This document shows, piece after piece, positions 25,741-36,567 of a DNA stretch of 64,000 bases (its first letter is position 1; the number at the start of each line of letters is the position of its first letter). Made by a program: the position numbers and the translations under genes. Origin of the DNA: an uncultured Megasphaera sp. (GTDB lineage: Bacteria > Bacillota > Negativicutes > Veillonellales > Megasphaeraceae); NCBI GenBank assembly GCA_900554215.1, contig USGG01000002.1, forward strand, positions 1 to 64,000, read 5' to 3'. The notes beneath the pieces were generated by a model. The model did not search any database. It was not told the DNA's origin and saw only the letters and a list, made by a program, of their open reading frames with translations.

Positions 25741-26856
25741 ATGAAACTTATCTTAAAAAAAGAAGATTTAAACAAAGGCCTTCAGACTGTACAAAAGGTC
25801 GCCCAGAATAAAAACAACAACCTGACTTCGGAAAACGGCCTGCTCATCAAGGCCATGAACGACGTAATCGAATTTCAAGCCAATGACTACGACATGGGAA
25901 TCAAAACCATTGTTCCCGGCATCATCGAAGAAAAAGGCGAAGCTTTTATTGCTAACCCATACTTAATGGAGCTGACGCGCAAGCTTCCCAGCGACGAAAT
26001 CGAAATCACCAAAAAAGACGCTGATACGCAGATGATCATTAAAGGCGGCAAACTGAAATTCGAATGCCTGACCATGAATCCCAACGACTTCAACGAAGTG
26101 GAAATTTTGGAAAACGGCTACTCCCACTTTACGACGACCAGCGTCGTATTAAAGGATCTCATCGACAATACGTCTTACGCCTGCGCGACGGACGTAGCCC
26201 GGCCCATCTTTATGGGTACCTATCTGGACGTTCAGGGCGATACCATTTCCATGGTCGCTACGGACACCCACAGGCTGGCGCTGAAGACGGCGCCCCTGGA
26301 TAGTCCGATTGAAAATCCTCTCCAGGCCGTCATTCCCAGCCGGCTGCTCACGGAAATTTCCCGCCAGCTGCCGACGGACATTCCTGAAGCGGTGGAAATT
26401 ACGGCGGTCCGCAGCTATTTAGCCATTAAGTTCGGCAACGTCTACATCCGCACCCGCCTGATCGAAGGGGAATTCCCCAACTACCGCCGCGTCATCCCGA
26501 CGGACTTCCAGTGCAGCATCACCGTCGGCCGCAGCGAATTTACGGGAGCTGTCGAACGGGCCTCCATCGTCGCCAAAGACGCTCAGTATAACGTCATCAA
26601 CTTCGTATTCGGCGACGGGGAAATTCATCTCATGAGCCAGAACCCCGACTACGGTACCATCGAAGACTACGTAGCCTGCCAGATGACCGGGGAGCCGTTG
26701 GAAATTTCCTTTAACGGCAAGTTTATTTTAGATATTTTAAAACACTGCCACGACGACGAAGTTGTGTTAAATACGCGGCAAAACAGCCCCATGCTGGTAC
26801 AGGATAAAGGGAACGAAGCGAGCGTATTCGTCGTGACGCCGATGAGGACAAAATAA
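25741..26856 (+). CDS. dnaN: DNA polymerase III beta subunit (sliding clamp)
   Basis: 371 aa, typical length. Three clamp repeats; DTHRLALKTAPL in the middle and the C-terminal ending VVTPMRTK (family: xxPMRx) are visible. Holds polymerase on DNA. Ends in TAATG, overlapping the next gene by one base. Confidence 0.97.
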   Translation: MKLILKKEDLNKGLQTVQKVAQNKNNNLTSENGLLIKAMNDVIEFQANDYDMGIKTIVPGIIEEKGEAFIANPYLMELTRKLPSDEIEITKKDADTQMIIKGGKLKFECLTMNPNDFNEVEILENGYSHFTTTSVVLKDLIDNTSYACATDVARPIFMGTYLDVQGDTISMVATDTHRLALKTAPLDSPIENPLQAVIPSRLLTEISRQLPTDIPEAVEITAVRSYLAIKFGNVYIRTRLIEGEFPNYRRVIPTDFQCSITVGRSEFTGAVERASIVAKDAQYNVINFVFGDGEIHLMSQNPDYGTIEDYVACQMTGEPLEISFNGKFILDILKHCHDDEVVLNTRQNSPMLVQDKGNEASVFVVTPMRTK

Positions 26857-27071
26857 TGGAAAAAGTAAAAATTGAAACGGAAATGATACAGCTGGACCAG
26901 TTTTTAAAGTGGGCCAGCATCTTGCAGAGCGGCGGCGAAATCCGCTTTTTGCTGGACGAACAGCGGATTTTCGTCAACGGCGAACTGTGCTCGGCAAAGC
27001 GGAAAAAGCTTCATGTCGGCGACATCGTAGAAATCAAGGGCATCGGGACGTATGAAATCGTTGGTGCATAA
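26856..27071 (+). CDS. yaaA: S4-domain RNA-binding protein YaaA
   Basis: 71 aa. An S4 fold: LDQFLKWASILQSGGEIRFLLDEQRIFVNG then KKLHVGDIVEI. In Bacillus this gene lies between dnaN and recF and is needed for ribosome assembly. One-base overlap with dnaN and 2 nt before recF show coupled translation. Confidence 0.9.
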   Translation: MEKVKIETEMIQLDQFLKWASILQSGGEIRFLLDEQRIFVNGELCSAKRKKLHVGDIVEIKGIGTYEIVGA

Positions 27072-27073
27072 GT

Positions 27074-28183
27074 ATGAATATACAGTCTGTACGGCTTCAT
27101 CAATTCAGAAATTATACACAGGAAACGATAACCTTTCCCAAGTCTATTATCTTGTTGTACGGCCAGAATGGACAAGGTAAGACGAATTTGCTGGAAGCCC
27201 TGTACCTGGGAGGTATAGGGAAATCCTATAAGGGGATAGCCGACATGGACTTGATTCAATGGGACTGCGGCGAAGGCAGCGTCATCCTGGATTTTGTCCG
27301 CAGCGGCGTCGCCCAGCAGATCAAGGTTATCTTATCGAAGACGAGCAAAAAGGAATTATGGGTCAACGAGACGAAGGTCCCCCAGAAAGAATTGGTAGGG
27401 ACGCTGAACGAAGTCTTGTTTTCACCGGAAGACCTGCAGCTGATCAAGGGCAGCCCGTCCTTGCGGCGGCGGTTTATGGATATGGAAATATCCCAGGTCA
27501 ACCCGGCCTACTACCGCCTGCTGCTGCAGTATAACCGGGCCGTATCGCAGCGGAACCTGCTGTTGAAGCAGATGAAGTACGAAGGCGGGGCGTCGTTGGA
27601 GGAATGGGACCGGCAGATCGCATCCTTCGCCGCCGCAATCGTGCGGAGGCGCCTCGACGCCCTGCGGAAGATGAGCTTTCTGGCCGGTGTCATTCACCGC
27701 CGCCTGACGGGCGGCTCGGAGCTGCTGACGATGGATTACGTACAGCCCTACGGCGACGGGGCGGGAGGCATTACCGACGCTCAGCGGTACTACGACCTGC
27801 TGCAGGAGCACCGGCAGGACGACATATACCGCATGTCCACGTCGATAGGACCTCATCGGGACGACCTGGCCTTGGCCGTAGGCGGAGCCGATTTAAAAAA
27901 ATACGGCTCCCAGGGGCAGCAGCGGACGGCCGTTCTGGCCCTCAAGCTGTCGGAGCTGGAATATATGAAGTCCGAGACGGGCGAGTATCCCGTCCTGCTG
28001 CTGGACGACGTGATGAGCGAGCTCGACGCCGGCCGCCGTCAGGCCCTGCTGGATTTTGTGCGCGGCCGGATACAGACCTTTATTACGACGACAGAGCCGC
28101 TGATTTTCGAATCCATGGCCGGCTGCTGTCATATCTGCATCGCGCAGGGAAAGGTAATATCCCATGGAGGAACGGAATCATAA
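27074..28183 (+). CDS. recF: DNA replication and repair protein RecF
   Basis: 369 aa. Walker A GQNGQGKTNLLEALYLGG near residue 31, the ABC-type signature YGSQGQQRT, and Walker B VLLLDDVMSELD. SMC-like ATPase that helps load RecA at gaps. Standard place between dnaN/yaaA and gyrB; the next gene starts inside its last codons. Confidence 0.97.
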   Translation: MNIQSVRLHQFRNYTQETITFPKSIILLYGQNGQGKTNLLEALYLGGIGKSYKGIADMDLIQWDCGEGSVILDFVRSGVAQQIKVILSKTSKKELWVNETKVPQKELVGTLNEVLFSPEDLQLIKGSPSLRRRFMDMEISQVNPAYYRLLLQYNRAVSQRNLLLKQMKYEGGASLEEWDRQIASFAAAIVRRRLDALRKMSFLAGVIHRRLTGGSELLTMDYVQPYGDGAGGITDAQRYYDLLQEHRQDDIYRMSTSIGPHRDDLALAVGGADLKKYGSQGQQRTAVLALKLSELEYMKSETGEYPVLLLDDVMSELDAGRRQALLDFVRGRIQTFITTTEPLIFESMAGCCHICIAQGKVISHGGTES

Positions 28184-29072
28184 GATGGAGAAGGCCGGCC
28201 TTTCCATTCCCAAAATATTGGAACGGAACCGGCTTCTCGTCCCCTATAAGCTGTATCAGGCGAAGCTGGACTGGAAGACCATCGTCGGCCCTCAAATTGC
28301 CAAATACTCCTATATTCAGGGCTTCGACGAGTCAGTCGTACAGGTAGCCGTGCTGAATTCCGTATGGATGAACCAGCTGTTCATGTACAAGAAAAAGATC
28401 ATTGAGGCCATCAACGAGTATATCAAGGAACCCTTCGTCACGGATATCCGCTTCGTGCGGAGCGGCCGAAAGCCCCCAGCCGTTACGTACGCCAATACTG
28501 CCGGAGAAGAAGAGGAAGGCTTCGCTGTCCGCGTGGGAAACGCGCGGCTTTCAGAAGAAACGGTGCGTCGCATCCGGCAGGAGACGGCGGCCCTTCCCGA
28601 GGCCATCCAGGAAAAAATGGCCCAGCTGCGCTTCGCCCAGGCGAAACGGCAGACGGCGTACCAGGCAGCAGGAGTCCGGCAGTGCCCGTCGTGCGGGCGG
28701 TGGCTGGAAAAGGGCGAGGAGCTGTGCTTCCTCTGCCGGCTCCGGGCACGTCAGGAAAAGAAAAAAGCCGTCTATGCCACGGTTATGGACATGCCCTGGC
28801 TGACGCTGGACGAACTAAAGGCCTACGGCATGATCGGAGACGAGGGACGGCTGTACGAGGAATTGTACAACGAGGTGCGGCGCGAGTGCATTTATAAATA
28901 CATGGAGCGCATTTACCACGGCTGCGACACGCCGGAAGACGATATGATGCTGGCCCTGCTGATTACGCGGCGGAACCCGACGGAGATGACCGACGCGTTT
29001 ATTCGCAATTTAACGGAAAAATACAGGAGAAAAAGCGATGTATCTTCACATAGGCGGACAGAAAATGATTGA
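28164..29072 (+). CDS. DUF721 (DciA-like) protein with zinc-ribbon
   Basis: 302 aa from the upstream ATG, or 295 from ATG 28185; both have a plausible ribosome binding site. Residues 15-95 resemble DUF721/DciA (LYQAKLDWKTIVGPQIAKYS...VLNSVWMNQLFMYKKKIIEAIN). A four-Cys zinc ribbon, CPSCGRWLEKGEELCFLCRL, lies at about 172-191, and a helical C-terminal part has HGC near the end. DciA helps load the replicative helicase; the zinc-ribbon extension is unlike the short proteobacterial form. Overlaps recF and remB. Confidence 0.75.
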   Translation: MEERNHKMEKAGLSIPKILERNRLLVPYKLYQAKLDWKTIVGPQIAKYSYIQGFDESVVQVAVLNSVWMNQLFMYKKKIIEAINEYIKEPFVTDIRFVRSGRKPPAVTYANTAGEEEEGFAVRVGNARLSEETVRRIRQETAALPEAIQEKMAQLRFAQAKRQTAYQAAGVRQCPSCGRWLEKGEELCFLCRLRARQEKKKAVYATVMDMPWLTLDELKAYGMIGDEGRLYEELYNEVRRECIYKYMERIYHGCDTPEDDMMLALLITRRNPTEMTDAFIRNLTEKYRRKSDVSSHRRTEND

Positions 29073-29304
29073 TATACGCCGCATTGTCGCGATGTTCAAG
29101 GCCCATCCGCGAAAGATGAACAAGTCGAACCCGCTGCGGCAGTATTACCGCCCCCTCGTGCTGCTCGACGGCATGGACGAAGGGCAGATTCGCTGCTACA
29201 TCGTAACGGAGGAATGCATTTACGCTTCGCCCATTACGCTGGAAACGATTATCGGGCGGTACAAGCGGCTGTTTTCGTCAAAGGGGCCCGTGCAGCGATT
29301 GTAA
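29038..29304 (+). CDS. remB: RemB-like protein (DUF370 family, YaaB)
   Basis: 88 aa beginning MYLHIGGQKMIDIRRIVAMF, like Bacillus RemB (YaaB), whose gene is also between recF and gyrB. RemA/RemB relate to control of matrix genes, but in a non-Bacillus host the role is unknown. Overlaps the DUF721 gene by 35 nt. Confidence 0.8.
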   Translation: MYLHIGGQKMIDIRRIVAMFKAHPRKMNKSNPLRQYYRPLVLLDGMDEGQIRCYIVTEECIYASPITLETIIGRYKRLFSSKGPVQRL

Positions 29305-29346
29305 ACTAGCTATCCCAGGGGGATTTGCTGTATAATAAGATGTTAA

Positions 29347-31293
<1,947 letters not shown>

Positions 31294-31305
31294 GAGGATG
31301 TGTCT

Positions 31306-32466
31306 ATGCCGAACATATCGAAACGAATTTCCTTGTTTTCCGAATCGGCCATTGCCAGAATCTCCCACATGGCCGAAAGGTACGAGGCGATTAATTTATC
31401 GGAAGGCTTTCCCGATTTTCCCCCGCCGGAAGCCCTGCGGAACCGCCTGAAGGATATAGCCTCTCAGGGGCCGCACCAATACAGTATAGACAGCGGCGCC
31501 CAGAACCTGCGGCAGGCCCTGGCGAACTACCGCCGGACCTTCGCCGGCCAGACGCTGGACCCGGAACAGGAAGTCATCGTCACCTGCGGCGGCACGGAAG
31601 CCCTGATGACGACAATGATGGCCCTCGTCGACCCGGGCGATAAGGTCGTCGTATTTTCGCCCTTTTACGAAGCCTACGGCACGGACGTGCTGCTAGCCGG
31701 CGGCGAGCCCATTTACGTGCCTCTCCGCCAGCCGGACTTCACCTTCGACGCCGACGTGCTGGAAGACGCCTTCCGGCAGCGTCCGAAGGCGATCATCCTC
31801 TGCAATCCGTCCAATCCCTGCGGCAAGGTATTTTCTAAGGCCGAGCTGGAAATCATTGCCGGCCTGGTGCAGAAATACGACGCCTTCGCCATCGTCGACG
31901 AAGTATACGAGCACATCGTGTATAAGCCGACGGAATATACGTATTTTTCCAATTTGCCGGGCATGTACGAACGGACTATATCGTGCGGCTCCTTGTCCAA
32001 GACCTATTCGATTACGGGCTGGCGCGTCGGCTATCTCTTTGCGCCGCCTCATCTGGCTGCGGCGCTGCGGCAGCTCCACATGTTCATGACCATCAGCGCG
32101 CCGAGCCCCCTCCAGGAAGCGGCCGTGACCAGCTTCGGCTTCGACCGCTCCTATTACGAAGGGCTGCGGGAAGTATATACGAAGAAGCGCGACATCGTCA
32201 TGAAGGGCCTCGACGCCATCGGCATTCCCCACAACGTGCCTCAGGGGGCCTTTTACATGATGATGGATATTTCGGAATACGGCTACGACGACGATACGGC
32301 CTTCTGCGAGGACTTGATCCGGAAACTGGGCGTAGCCCTCGTGCCCGGCTCGACCTTTTTCCACGAAGACGTACACAACCTCGTCCGCCTTCAATTTGCC
32401 GTCAAGGACGAAACGCTCTATGAAGCGCTGAACCGTCTGGAAGGTATTCATTGCATGAAACGGTAA
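31306..32466 (+). CDS. Aminotransferase class I/II (aspartate aminotransferase fold)
   Basis: 386 aa. PLP enzyme: INLSEGFPDFPPPEAL, CGGTEALMTTMMAL, the NPSNPCGKVF loop, DEVYEHIVY, and the PLP lysine in SLSKTYSITGWRVGY; Arg that binds the substrate carboxylate is in LVRLQFAV. Related proteins include aspartate, kynurenine and N-succinyldiaminopimelate aminotransferases; the substrate is not decided by sequence. ATG 31306 is 8 nt after TAGGAGG. 12 nt after gyrB, so possibly co-transcribed. Confidence 0.92.
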   Translation: MPNISKRISLFSESAIARISHMAERYEAINLSEGFPDFPPPEALRNRLKDIASQGPHQYSIDSGAQNLRQALANYRRTFAGQTLDPEQEVIVTCGGTEALMTTMMALVDPGDKVVVFSPFYEAYGTDVLLAGGEPIYVPLRQPDFTFDADVLEDAFRQRPKAIILCNPSNPCGKVFSKAELEIIAGLVQKYDAFAIVDEVYEHIVYKPTEYTYFSNLPGMYERTISCGSLSKTYSITGWRVGYLFAPPHLAAALRQLHMFMTISAPSPLQEAAVTSFGFDRSYYEGLREVYTKKRDIVMKGLDAIGIPHNVPQGAFYMMMDISEYGYDDDTAFCEDLIRKLGVALVPGSTFFHEDVHNLVRLQFAVKDETLYEALNRLEGIHCMKR

Positions 32467-32496
32467 TTCTATGCTTCGTTAAAGGAGGGATTTTGT

Positions 32497-33255
32497 ATGA
32501 AATGGCCTGCGTTAGTACTCAGCGTATTGTGCTGCTTAGGCAGCTTCTCCGCCTTTGCCGCCGCGCCGGCAGGGGCAGCCGTACAGATCGACCCGTCGGT
32601 CCGTATGGAAACATTGGACGACTATTACATTACGAAGGGCAGTACGTATGATAAGATTACAGCCCTTCTGCAAAATCTTCCTTCCGAGGCGTCGGGCCTT
32701 TCGGGAGACTATTATTTCCGAATTGAAAAGAAGCTGACTCACGACTATTTTTATCACGTCAAAGCCTACGATACGAATACGCACGTTCAGAAGGGAAATT
32801 ACTTCTTCGCCAAGGATGAAAGCTGCGTATGGCGTCTCGACCCGACAGGCGACGCGGTGATGATTTACGGCAGCGCAGAAAATCTGCTGAAAAAGACGGA
32901 AATCGTCGTCTATCCCAAGAAAATCGCCTTGGGCAGCTACGGCATCATCCGGGTTCACGTGCCGGGCATGCTCCCCTACGACATCAAGCTGACCAGCTTG
33001 AACGCCAACGTGGCGCAAATCTCCAATAAAATGAATATCGTCCCCGTCAGCGCCGGCAAGACGGACATCGTCGTCGACTTGAAGATCGGCTCGGCGACGC
33101 GCACCTTTACGGAAACCGTCTCCATTATCGATACGGCCGACGACGGCCGCGACAGAGGCATGAGCCCCTCCGTCGGCATTGGTATCGGCGTAGGATGGGG
33201 CAGCGGCTGGCATCATGGCGGCGGCATCGGCATCGGTGTCGGGCCCTGGCGGTAA
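32497..33255 (+). CDS. Secreted protein of unknown function with Gly-rich C-terminus
   Basis: 252 aa. Clear Sec signal peptide (WPALVLSVLCCLGSFSAFA). The mature part starts with a region like a small folded domain (DPSVRMETLDDYYITKGSTY), followed by an Ig-like stretch (VVYPKKIALGSYGIIRVHVP...). The last 30 residues are Gly/Ile/Trp/His-rich (GIGVGWGSGWHHGGGIG). No family recognised. Strong ribosome binding site AAAGGAGGGA and a terminator after it. Confidence 0.75.
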   Translation: MKWPALVLSVLCCLGSFSAFAAAPAGAAVQIDPSVRMETLDDYYITKGSTYDKITALLQNLPSEASGLSGDYYFRIEKKLTHDYFYHVKAYDTNTHVQKGNYFFAKDESCVWRLDPTGDAVMIYGSAENLLKKTEIVVYPKKIALGSYGIIRVHVPGMLPYDIKLTSLNANVAQISNKMNIVPVSAGKTDIVVDLKIGSATRTFTETVSIIDTADDGRDRGMSPSVGIGIGVGWGSGWHHGGGIGIGVGPWR

Positions 33256-33278
33256 ATCGTTATATCCTATGCATAGGT

Positions 33279-33316
33279 ACAGAGCGGAATAGTCATCGCA
33301 TTCCGCTCTGTTTTTT
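33279..33316 (+). terminator. Intrinsic terminator
   Basis: ACAGAGCGGAAT (33279-33290) pairs with ATTCCGCTCTGT (33300-33311), then six T. Confidence 0.92.
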
Positions 33317-33326
33317 CAATACTATA

Positions 33327-33364
33327 AGAGGAGCTGCCGCGTGCAAAAGCGCGGCAGCTCCTCT
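33327..33364. repeat. Perfect 15-bp hairpin without T run
   Basis: AGAGGAGCTGCCGCG and CGCGGCAGCTCCTCT are perfect arms around an 8-nt loop. No T run on either side. Purpose unknown; directly after a terminator it may protect a 3' end or be a remnant. Confidence 0.6.
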
Positions 33365-33409
33365 ATATAAGAAAAACAAGTTGGCGCATCTTCAGATGAT
33401 AGTTCTCTA

Positions 33410-33660
33410 AAAGGGGGTATCCTGTCGTGATCGTATCAGGGAATGAGAAGGTATTCCGGAGATGCGCAGTAACGAAAGATTCAGGTGTTCAAAAAATCCT
33501 TTGTCAATTAGCGTTTGTCTGAGACCGTTTGGGCCGATGTCAATACGACGGACTGGCGCGCGTCATGATTTTGTATGCGACGTATGACAAGGCTGTCCTC
33601 CAGCGGGCCGCAACGAGTAATGAAAGCTGAGTGTTCAACATCAAAGCTGTCTCCCAGTAT
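33410..33660 (-). pseudogene. Probable remnant of a LysR-family regulator
   Basis: No intact gene lies in 33365-33903. In one minus-strand frame at 33657-33508 a stretch reads ITRCGPLEDSLVIRRI, close to the LysR effector-domain block (IRxGPLxDSSLVxRRL). In a different frame further on, near 33480-33440, it reads YCASPEYLLIP, like LysR CASPxYL. Stops and a frame change separate them. The HTH part is missing. This is a weak, fragment-based call. Confidence 0.4.
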
Positions 33661-33903
33661 AGCATGGATAGCGTAATGCACCCAATTTCGTATAACAAAA
33701 AGACAATATTGAATACATTTCTATACGATTTCTATATAGTGGTAAAGAGAATGGAAATACATATGAGAATTTGAAACGATGCCTTTCTTGTGATATAACG
33801 AAAAGGAACCTGTCTAATACCATATCATATGATACGACGGCGTATGAAATCTATTGGTATATCGTATTTCAATGCGCCGTTTGGCAGAAAGGACGTGAAT
33901 GCT

Positions 33904-34914
33904 ATGAGAGTGGGAATTTTCCGCAACGTGAGAGGCGGCGCAGCCAGATTTGAGCCGTATGTACGCCTTGGATGCGACGATGACGATATAGAGTTAATCG
34001 GCCTGCCTTGCGAAGCGGCGTTGGATACGATAGAAAAGGTTAAGAAGGCGAAGTGCGAAGGCCTTATTTATTACAGCGATCATAAGGAAGATGAACCCTT
34101 TTATAAGGCTCTGGCCGAGAGCGGCGTCAAATACGTCGTGACATGCAGCGCCGGTTACGATCATCTCAATATAGAGGCGATGAAAAGGTACGGCATCAAA
34201 GGGGCCAATGTGCCGAGATATTCGCCCAACGCCATATCGGAACACACCGTAATGATCGTGCTGGCCCTTCTTCGCAAGCTGCGGACGCAGATACTGCGTA
34301 TAGAACATGGCAATTTTACTACGACGGGATTGCAAGGGCGGGAACTTCGCAATATGGTCGTAGGCATCGTCGGCGCCGGCCGTATCGGATATACGACGAT
34401 ACAGTGTTTGAGCGGGTTTCATCCTAAAGCTATCCTGGCTTACGATATTTACGAGAACCATGACGTACGCCAGTATGCATCCTATGTGACGCTGGACGAA
34501 TTATACGCTAAGGCCGACGTGATCATTTTCCATTGCGCGTACACGAAAGAGAATTACCATATGGTAAACGACGAGGCCATTCAGGCTATGAAAGACGGCG
34601 TCGTCCTTGTCAACAGCGCCCGAGGCCCTTTATTTGACACGCAGTCCGTACTGCGGGGCCTTCACAGCGGTAAGATTGGCGCGTTAGGAATCGACGTGAT
34701 CGAAGGAGAAGGAGCGCTGCGAAAATCGTCGGGATCTCAAAAAGACGTCGCTTCCGATATTAGAAAACTGCTGTCTTACGAAAACGTCATATTTACGGCT
34801 CATACGGCTTTCTATACGGATCAGGCTGATTATAATTTATGCGAAACGACGATTCAGAATCTTCGCCAGTATGCCCAGACCGGATCGTGCGACAACGAAT
34901 TGATACGTGAATAA
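33904..34914 (+). CDS. D-isomer-specific 2-hydroxyacid dehydrogenase (D-lactate dehydrogenase-like)
   Basis: 336 aa. NAD-binding GIVGAGRIGYTTIQCLSG; catalytic residues in the usual order: Arg in LVNSARGPL, Glu in IDVIEGEG, His in FTAHTAFYT. Reduces a 2-oxo acid such as pyruvate to the D-hydroxy acid. ATG 33904 follows AGAAAGGA. Flanked by a LysR remnant and an MFS remnant, so it may be what is left of a larger locus. Confidence 0.9.
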   Translation: MRVGIFRNVRGGAARFEPYVRLGCDDDDIELIGLPCEAALDTIEKVKKAKCEGLIYYSDHKEDEPFYKALAESGVKYVVTCSAGYDHLNIEAMKRYGIKGANVPRYSPNAISEHTVMIVLALLRKLRTQILRIEHGNFTTTGLQGRELRNMVVGIVGAGRIGYTTIQCLSGFHPKAILAYDIYENHDVRQYASYVTLDELYAKADVIIFHCAYTKENYHMVNDEAIQAMKDGVVLVNSARGPLFDTQSVLRGLHSGKIGALGIDVIEGEGALRKSSGSQKDVASDIRKLLSYENVIFTAHTAFYTDQADYNLCETTIQNLRQYAQTGSCDNELIRE

Positions 34915-34915
34915 A

Positions 34916-35071
34916 GTCGGCCTATGTCTGCGTACTTTGCAAGTCACGATGACGGCCGGGCAAGGTATCGGGCCGTTATTCGGCAGCATTTCAGCGGAAT
35001 ATTTCGGCATGAGGCCTTCCTTGTGTCCCATGCTGTGCTGCGCTTGTAGGAATGGGAAAAACACGATATAA
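34916..35071 (+). pseudogene. 3' remnant of an MFS transporter gene
   Basis: An open frame without usable start reads TMTAGQGIGPLFGSISAEYF then GMRPS, the typical TM11-12 loop of MFS proteins, and ends at TAA 35069-35071. Only about 50 codons are left and there is no upstream half; it begins at the stop of the dehydrogenase gene. Probably a deletion scar. Confidence 0.6.
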
Positions 35072-35120
35072 TATAAACTAAAAAATTATTTTTTGCGTAT
35101 TAAAGGAGACGTGATTTGTT

Positions 35121-36488
35121 TTGGAAGTTTCCCTAGGGAAAGAGTGCATCGTCATATTATTGCTGATTTTTGGCAACGGCGTATTTTCGCTGCTGGAAAT
35201 GTCCATCGTCAGCTGCCATCAGCCGCGGCTCGAGGCCATGGCCGAAGAGGGCAGCAAGTCGGCGAAAATCGTCCTGAAGCTGCGGGAAAACCCGAATAAG
35301 ATGTTTTCGGCCGTACAGTTCGGCATCACCCTGATGGGCCTGCTGACGGGCGTATACGGCGGTACGGAAATGGCCGGCCCCATGTCGCAGTACGTGGCCA
35401 TGATTCCCGGCCTGGAGCCTTATGCCTACAGCGTCAGCCTGACGACTATCGTCGCCGTCATTACCTATTTGACCATCATTTTAGGGGAAATCGTGCCGAA
35501 GCGCATCGCCATCAACAAGCCTGAAGCCATCGCCTGCTTTCTGGCCCGGCCGATGCTGTATTTCTGCACGGTCAGTACGCCCCTCATTTGGTTTCTGTCG
35601 GCTTCGACGGCCTTGGTGACGAAGGTCATCGGCATGGGCAAGCCGGAGGTGCAGCCCGTAACGGAAGAGGAAATCAAAATCCTTCTGGAGCAGGGCGCGG
35701 AATTGGGGGCCTTTGAAAAGGAAGAGCCCGAGCTGGTAGACCGCGTATTCCGCCTGGCCGATATGAACGTCAGCGATATTATGACCAACCGCACCCAGGT
35801 TGACTGGATTGACGTAGAAGATCCCGACGAGACGATTATGAATGAAATGATCGCTTTCAATCACATCCACCTGCCCGTAGGCAGGGGCTCGCTCGACGAA
35901 TTTCTCGGCATGGTTTCGGTCAACATGGTCTTCCAAAAATATTACGACGCCGTCCATTCCGGGAAAACCGTGACCATGAAATCCCTCGTCGAATCGAGCG
36001 TCCAGAAGCCCGTCTTCGTGCCCGAATCGATGGATATCATGAAGGTCGTGCCGGTCTTCCGCGAGCACAGCGTCCACGAAGCGGCCGTCCTCGACGAATA
36101 CGGCAACTTCAGCGGCCTGCTGACCCTCCACGACATCCTGGAAGAGCTCGTAGGCAGCATGCCGTCAGGCGAAAAGGAAAAGAAGGAAAATGACAACCGC
36201 ATCATCCAGCGCGGCCCCAACGAATGGCTCATGGAGGGCCTGCTGACCATCGAAGAATTCAAGGATTTCTTCGAGTTGGAAGACGACCTTCCCGGCGAGG
36301 AAGACGACCTGTACAAGACCCTGGCCGGCTTTGTCACCTACGGCGTAGGCCGCATTCCTAAGGAGACAGATACATACGTCTGGAACGAATTTACCTTTGA
36401 AGTCATGGATATGGACAACCTCCGCGTCGACAAAATCCTCGTCACACGGCAGGAACCGGAAGAAAAAGAAGAAGATGCGGAAGAATAG
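35121..36488 (+). CDS. CNNM/CorC (hemolysin C-like) family transport protein
   Basis: 455 aa. CNNM membrane domain with about four segments (KECIVILLLIFGNGVFSLLE, YAYSVSLTTIVAVITYLTII, with LGEIVPKRIAI), two CBS domains at about 205-330 (VSDIMTNRTQVDWIDV) and a C-terminal CorC_HlyC transporter-associated domain. Related proteins move Mg2+ or other ions. Start TTG 35121 with AAAGGAG about 11 nt before; no better start in frame. Confidence 0.9.
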   Translation: MEVSLGKECIVILLLIFGNGVFSLLEMSIVSCHQPRLEAMAEEGSKSAKIVLKLRENPNKMFSAVQFGITLMGLLTGVYGGTEMAGPMSQYVAMIPGLEPYAYSVSLTTIVAVITYLTIILGEIVPKRIAINKPEAIACFLARPMLYFCTVSTPLIWFLSASTALVTKVIGMGKPEVQPVTEEEIKILLEQGAELGAFEKEEPELVDRVFRLADMNVSDIMTNRTQVDWIDVEDPDETIMNEMIAFNHIHLPVGRGSLDEFLGMVSVNMVFQKYYDAVHSGKTVTMKSLVESSVQKPVFVPESMDIMKVVPVFREHSVHEAAVLDEYGNFSGLLTLHDILEELVGSMPSGEKEKKENDNRIIQRGPNEWLMEGLLTIEEFKDFFELEDDLPGEEDDLYKTLAGFVTYGVGRIPKETDTYVWNEFTFEVMDMDNLRVDKILVTRQEPEEKEEDAEE

Positions 36489-36504
36489 CATACGCATATA
36501 AAAC

Positions 36505-36538
36505 GAGAGGCAGGAGAATTGATCTCCTGCCTCTCTTG
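36505..36538. terminator. Terminator between convergent CNNM and deacylase genes
   Basis: GAGAGGCAGGAG and CTCCTGCCTCTC form a perfect 12-bp stem; weak T runs on both sides. Confidence 0.75.
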
Positions 36539-36567
36539 TCGTATCGTATGTTATCTTAATATCTCCG

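Noticed and set aside
33829..33903. Upstream start for the D-2-hydroxyacid dehydrogenase
   Set aside because: The extra 25 residues do not fit the family N-terminus (MRVGIF start), and AGAAAGGA stands correctly before 33904.
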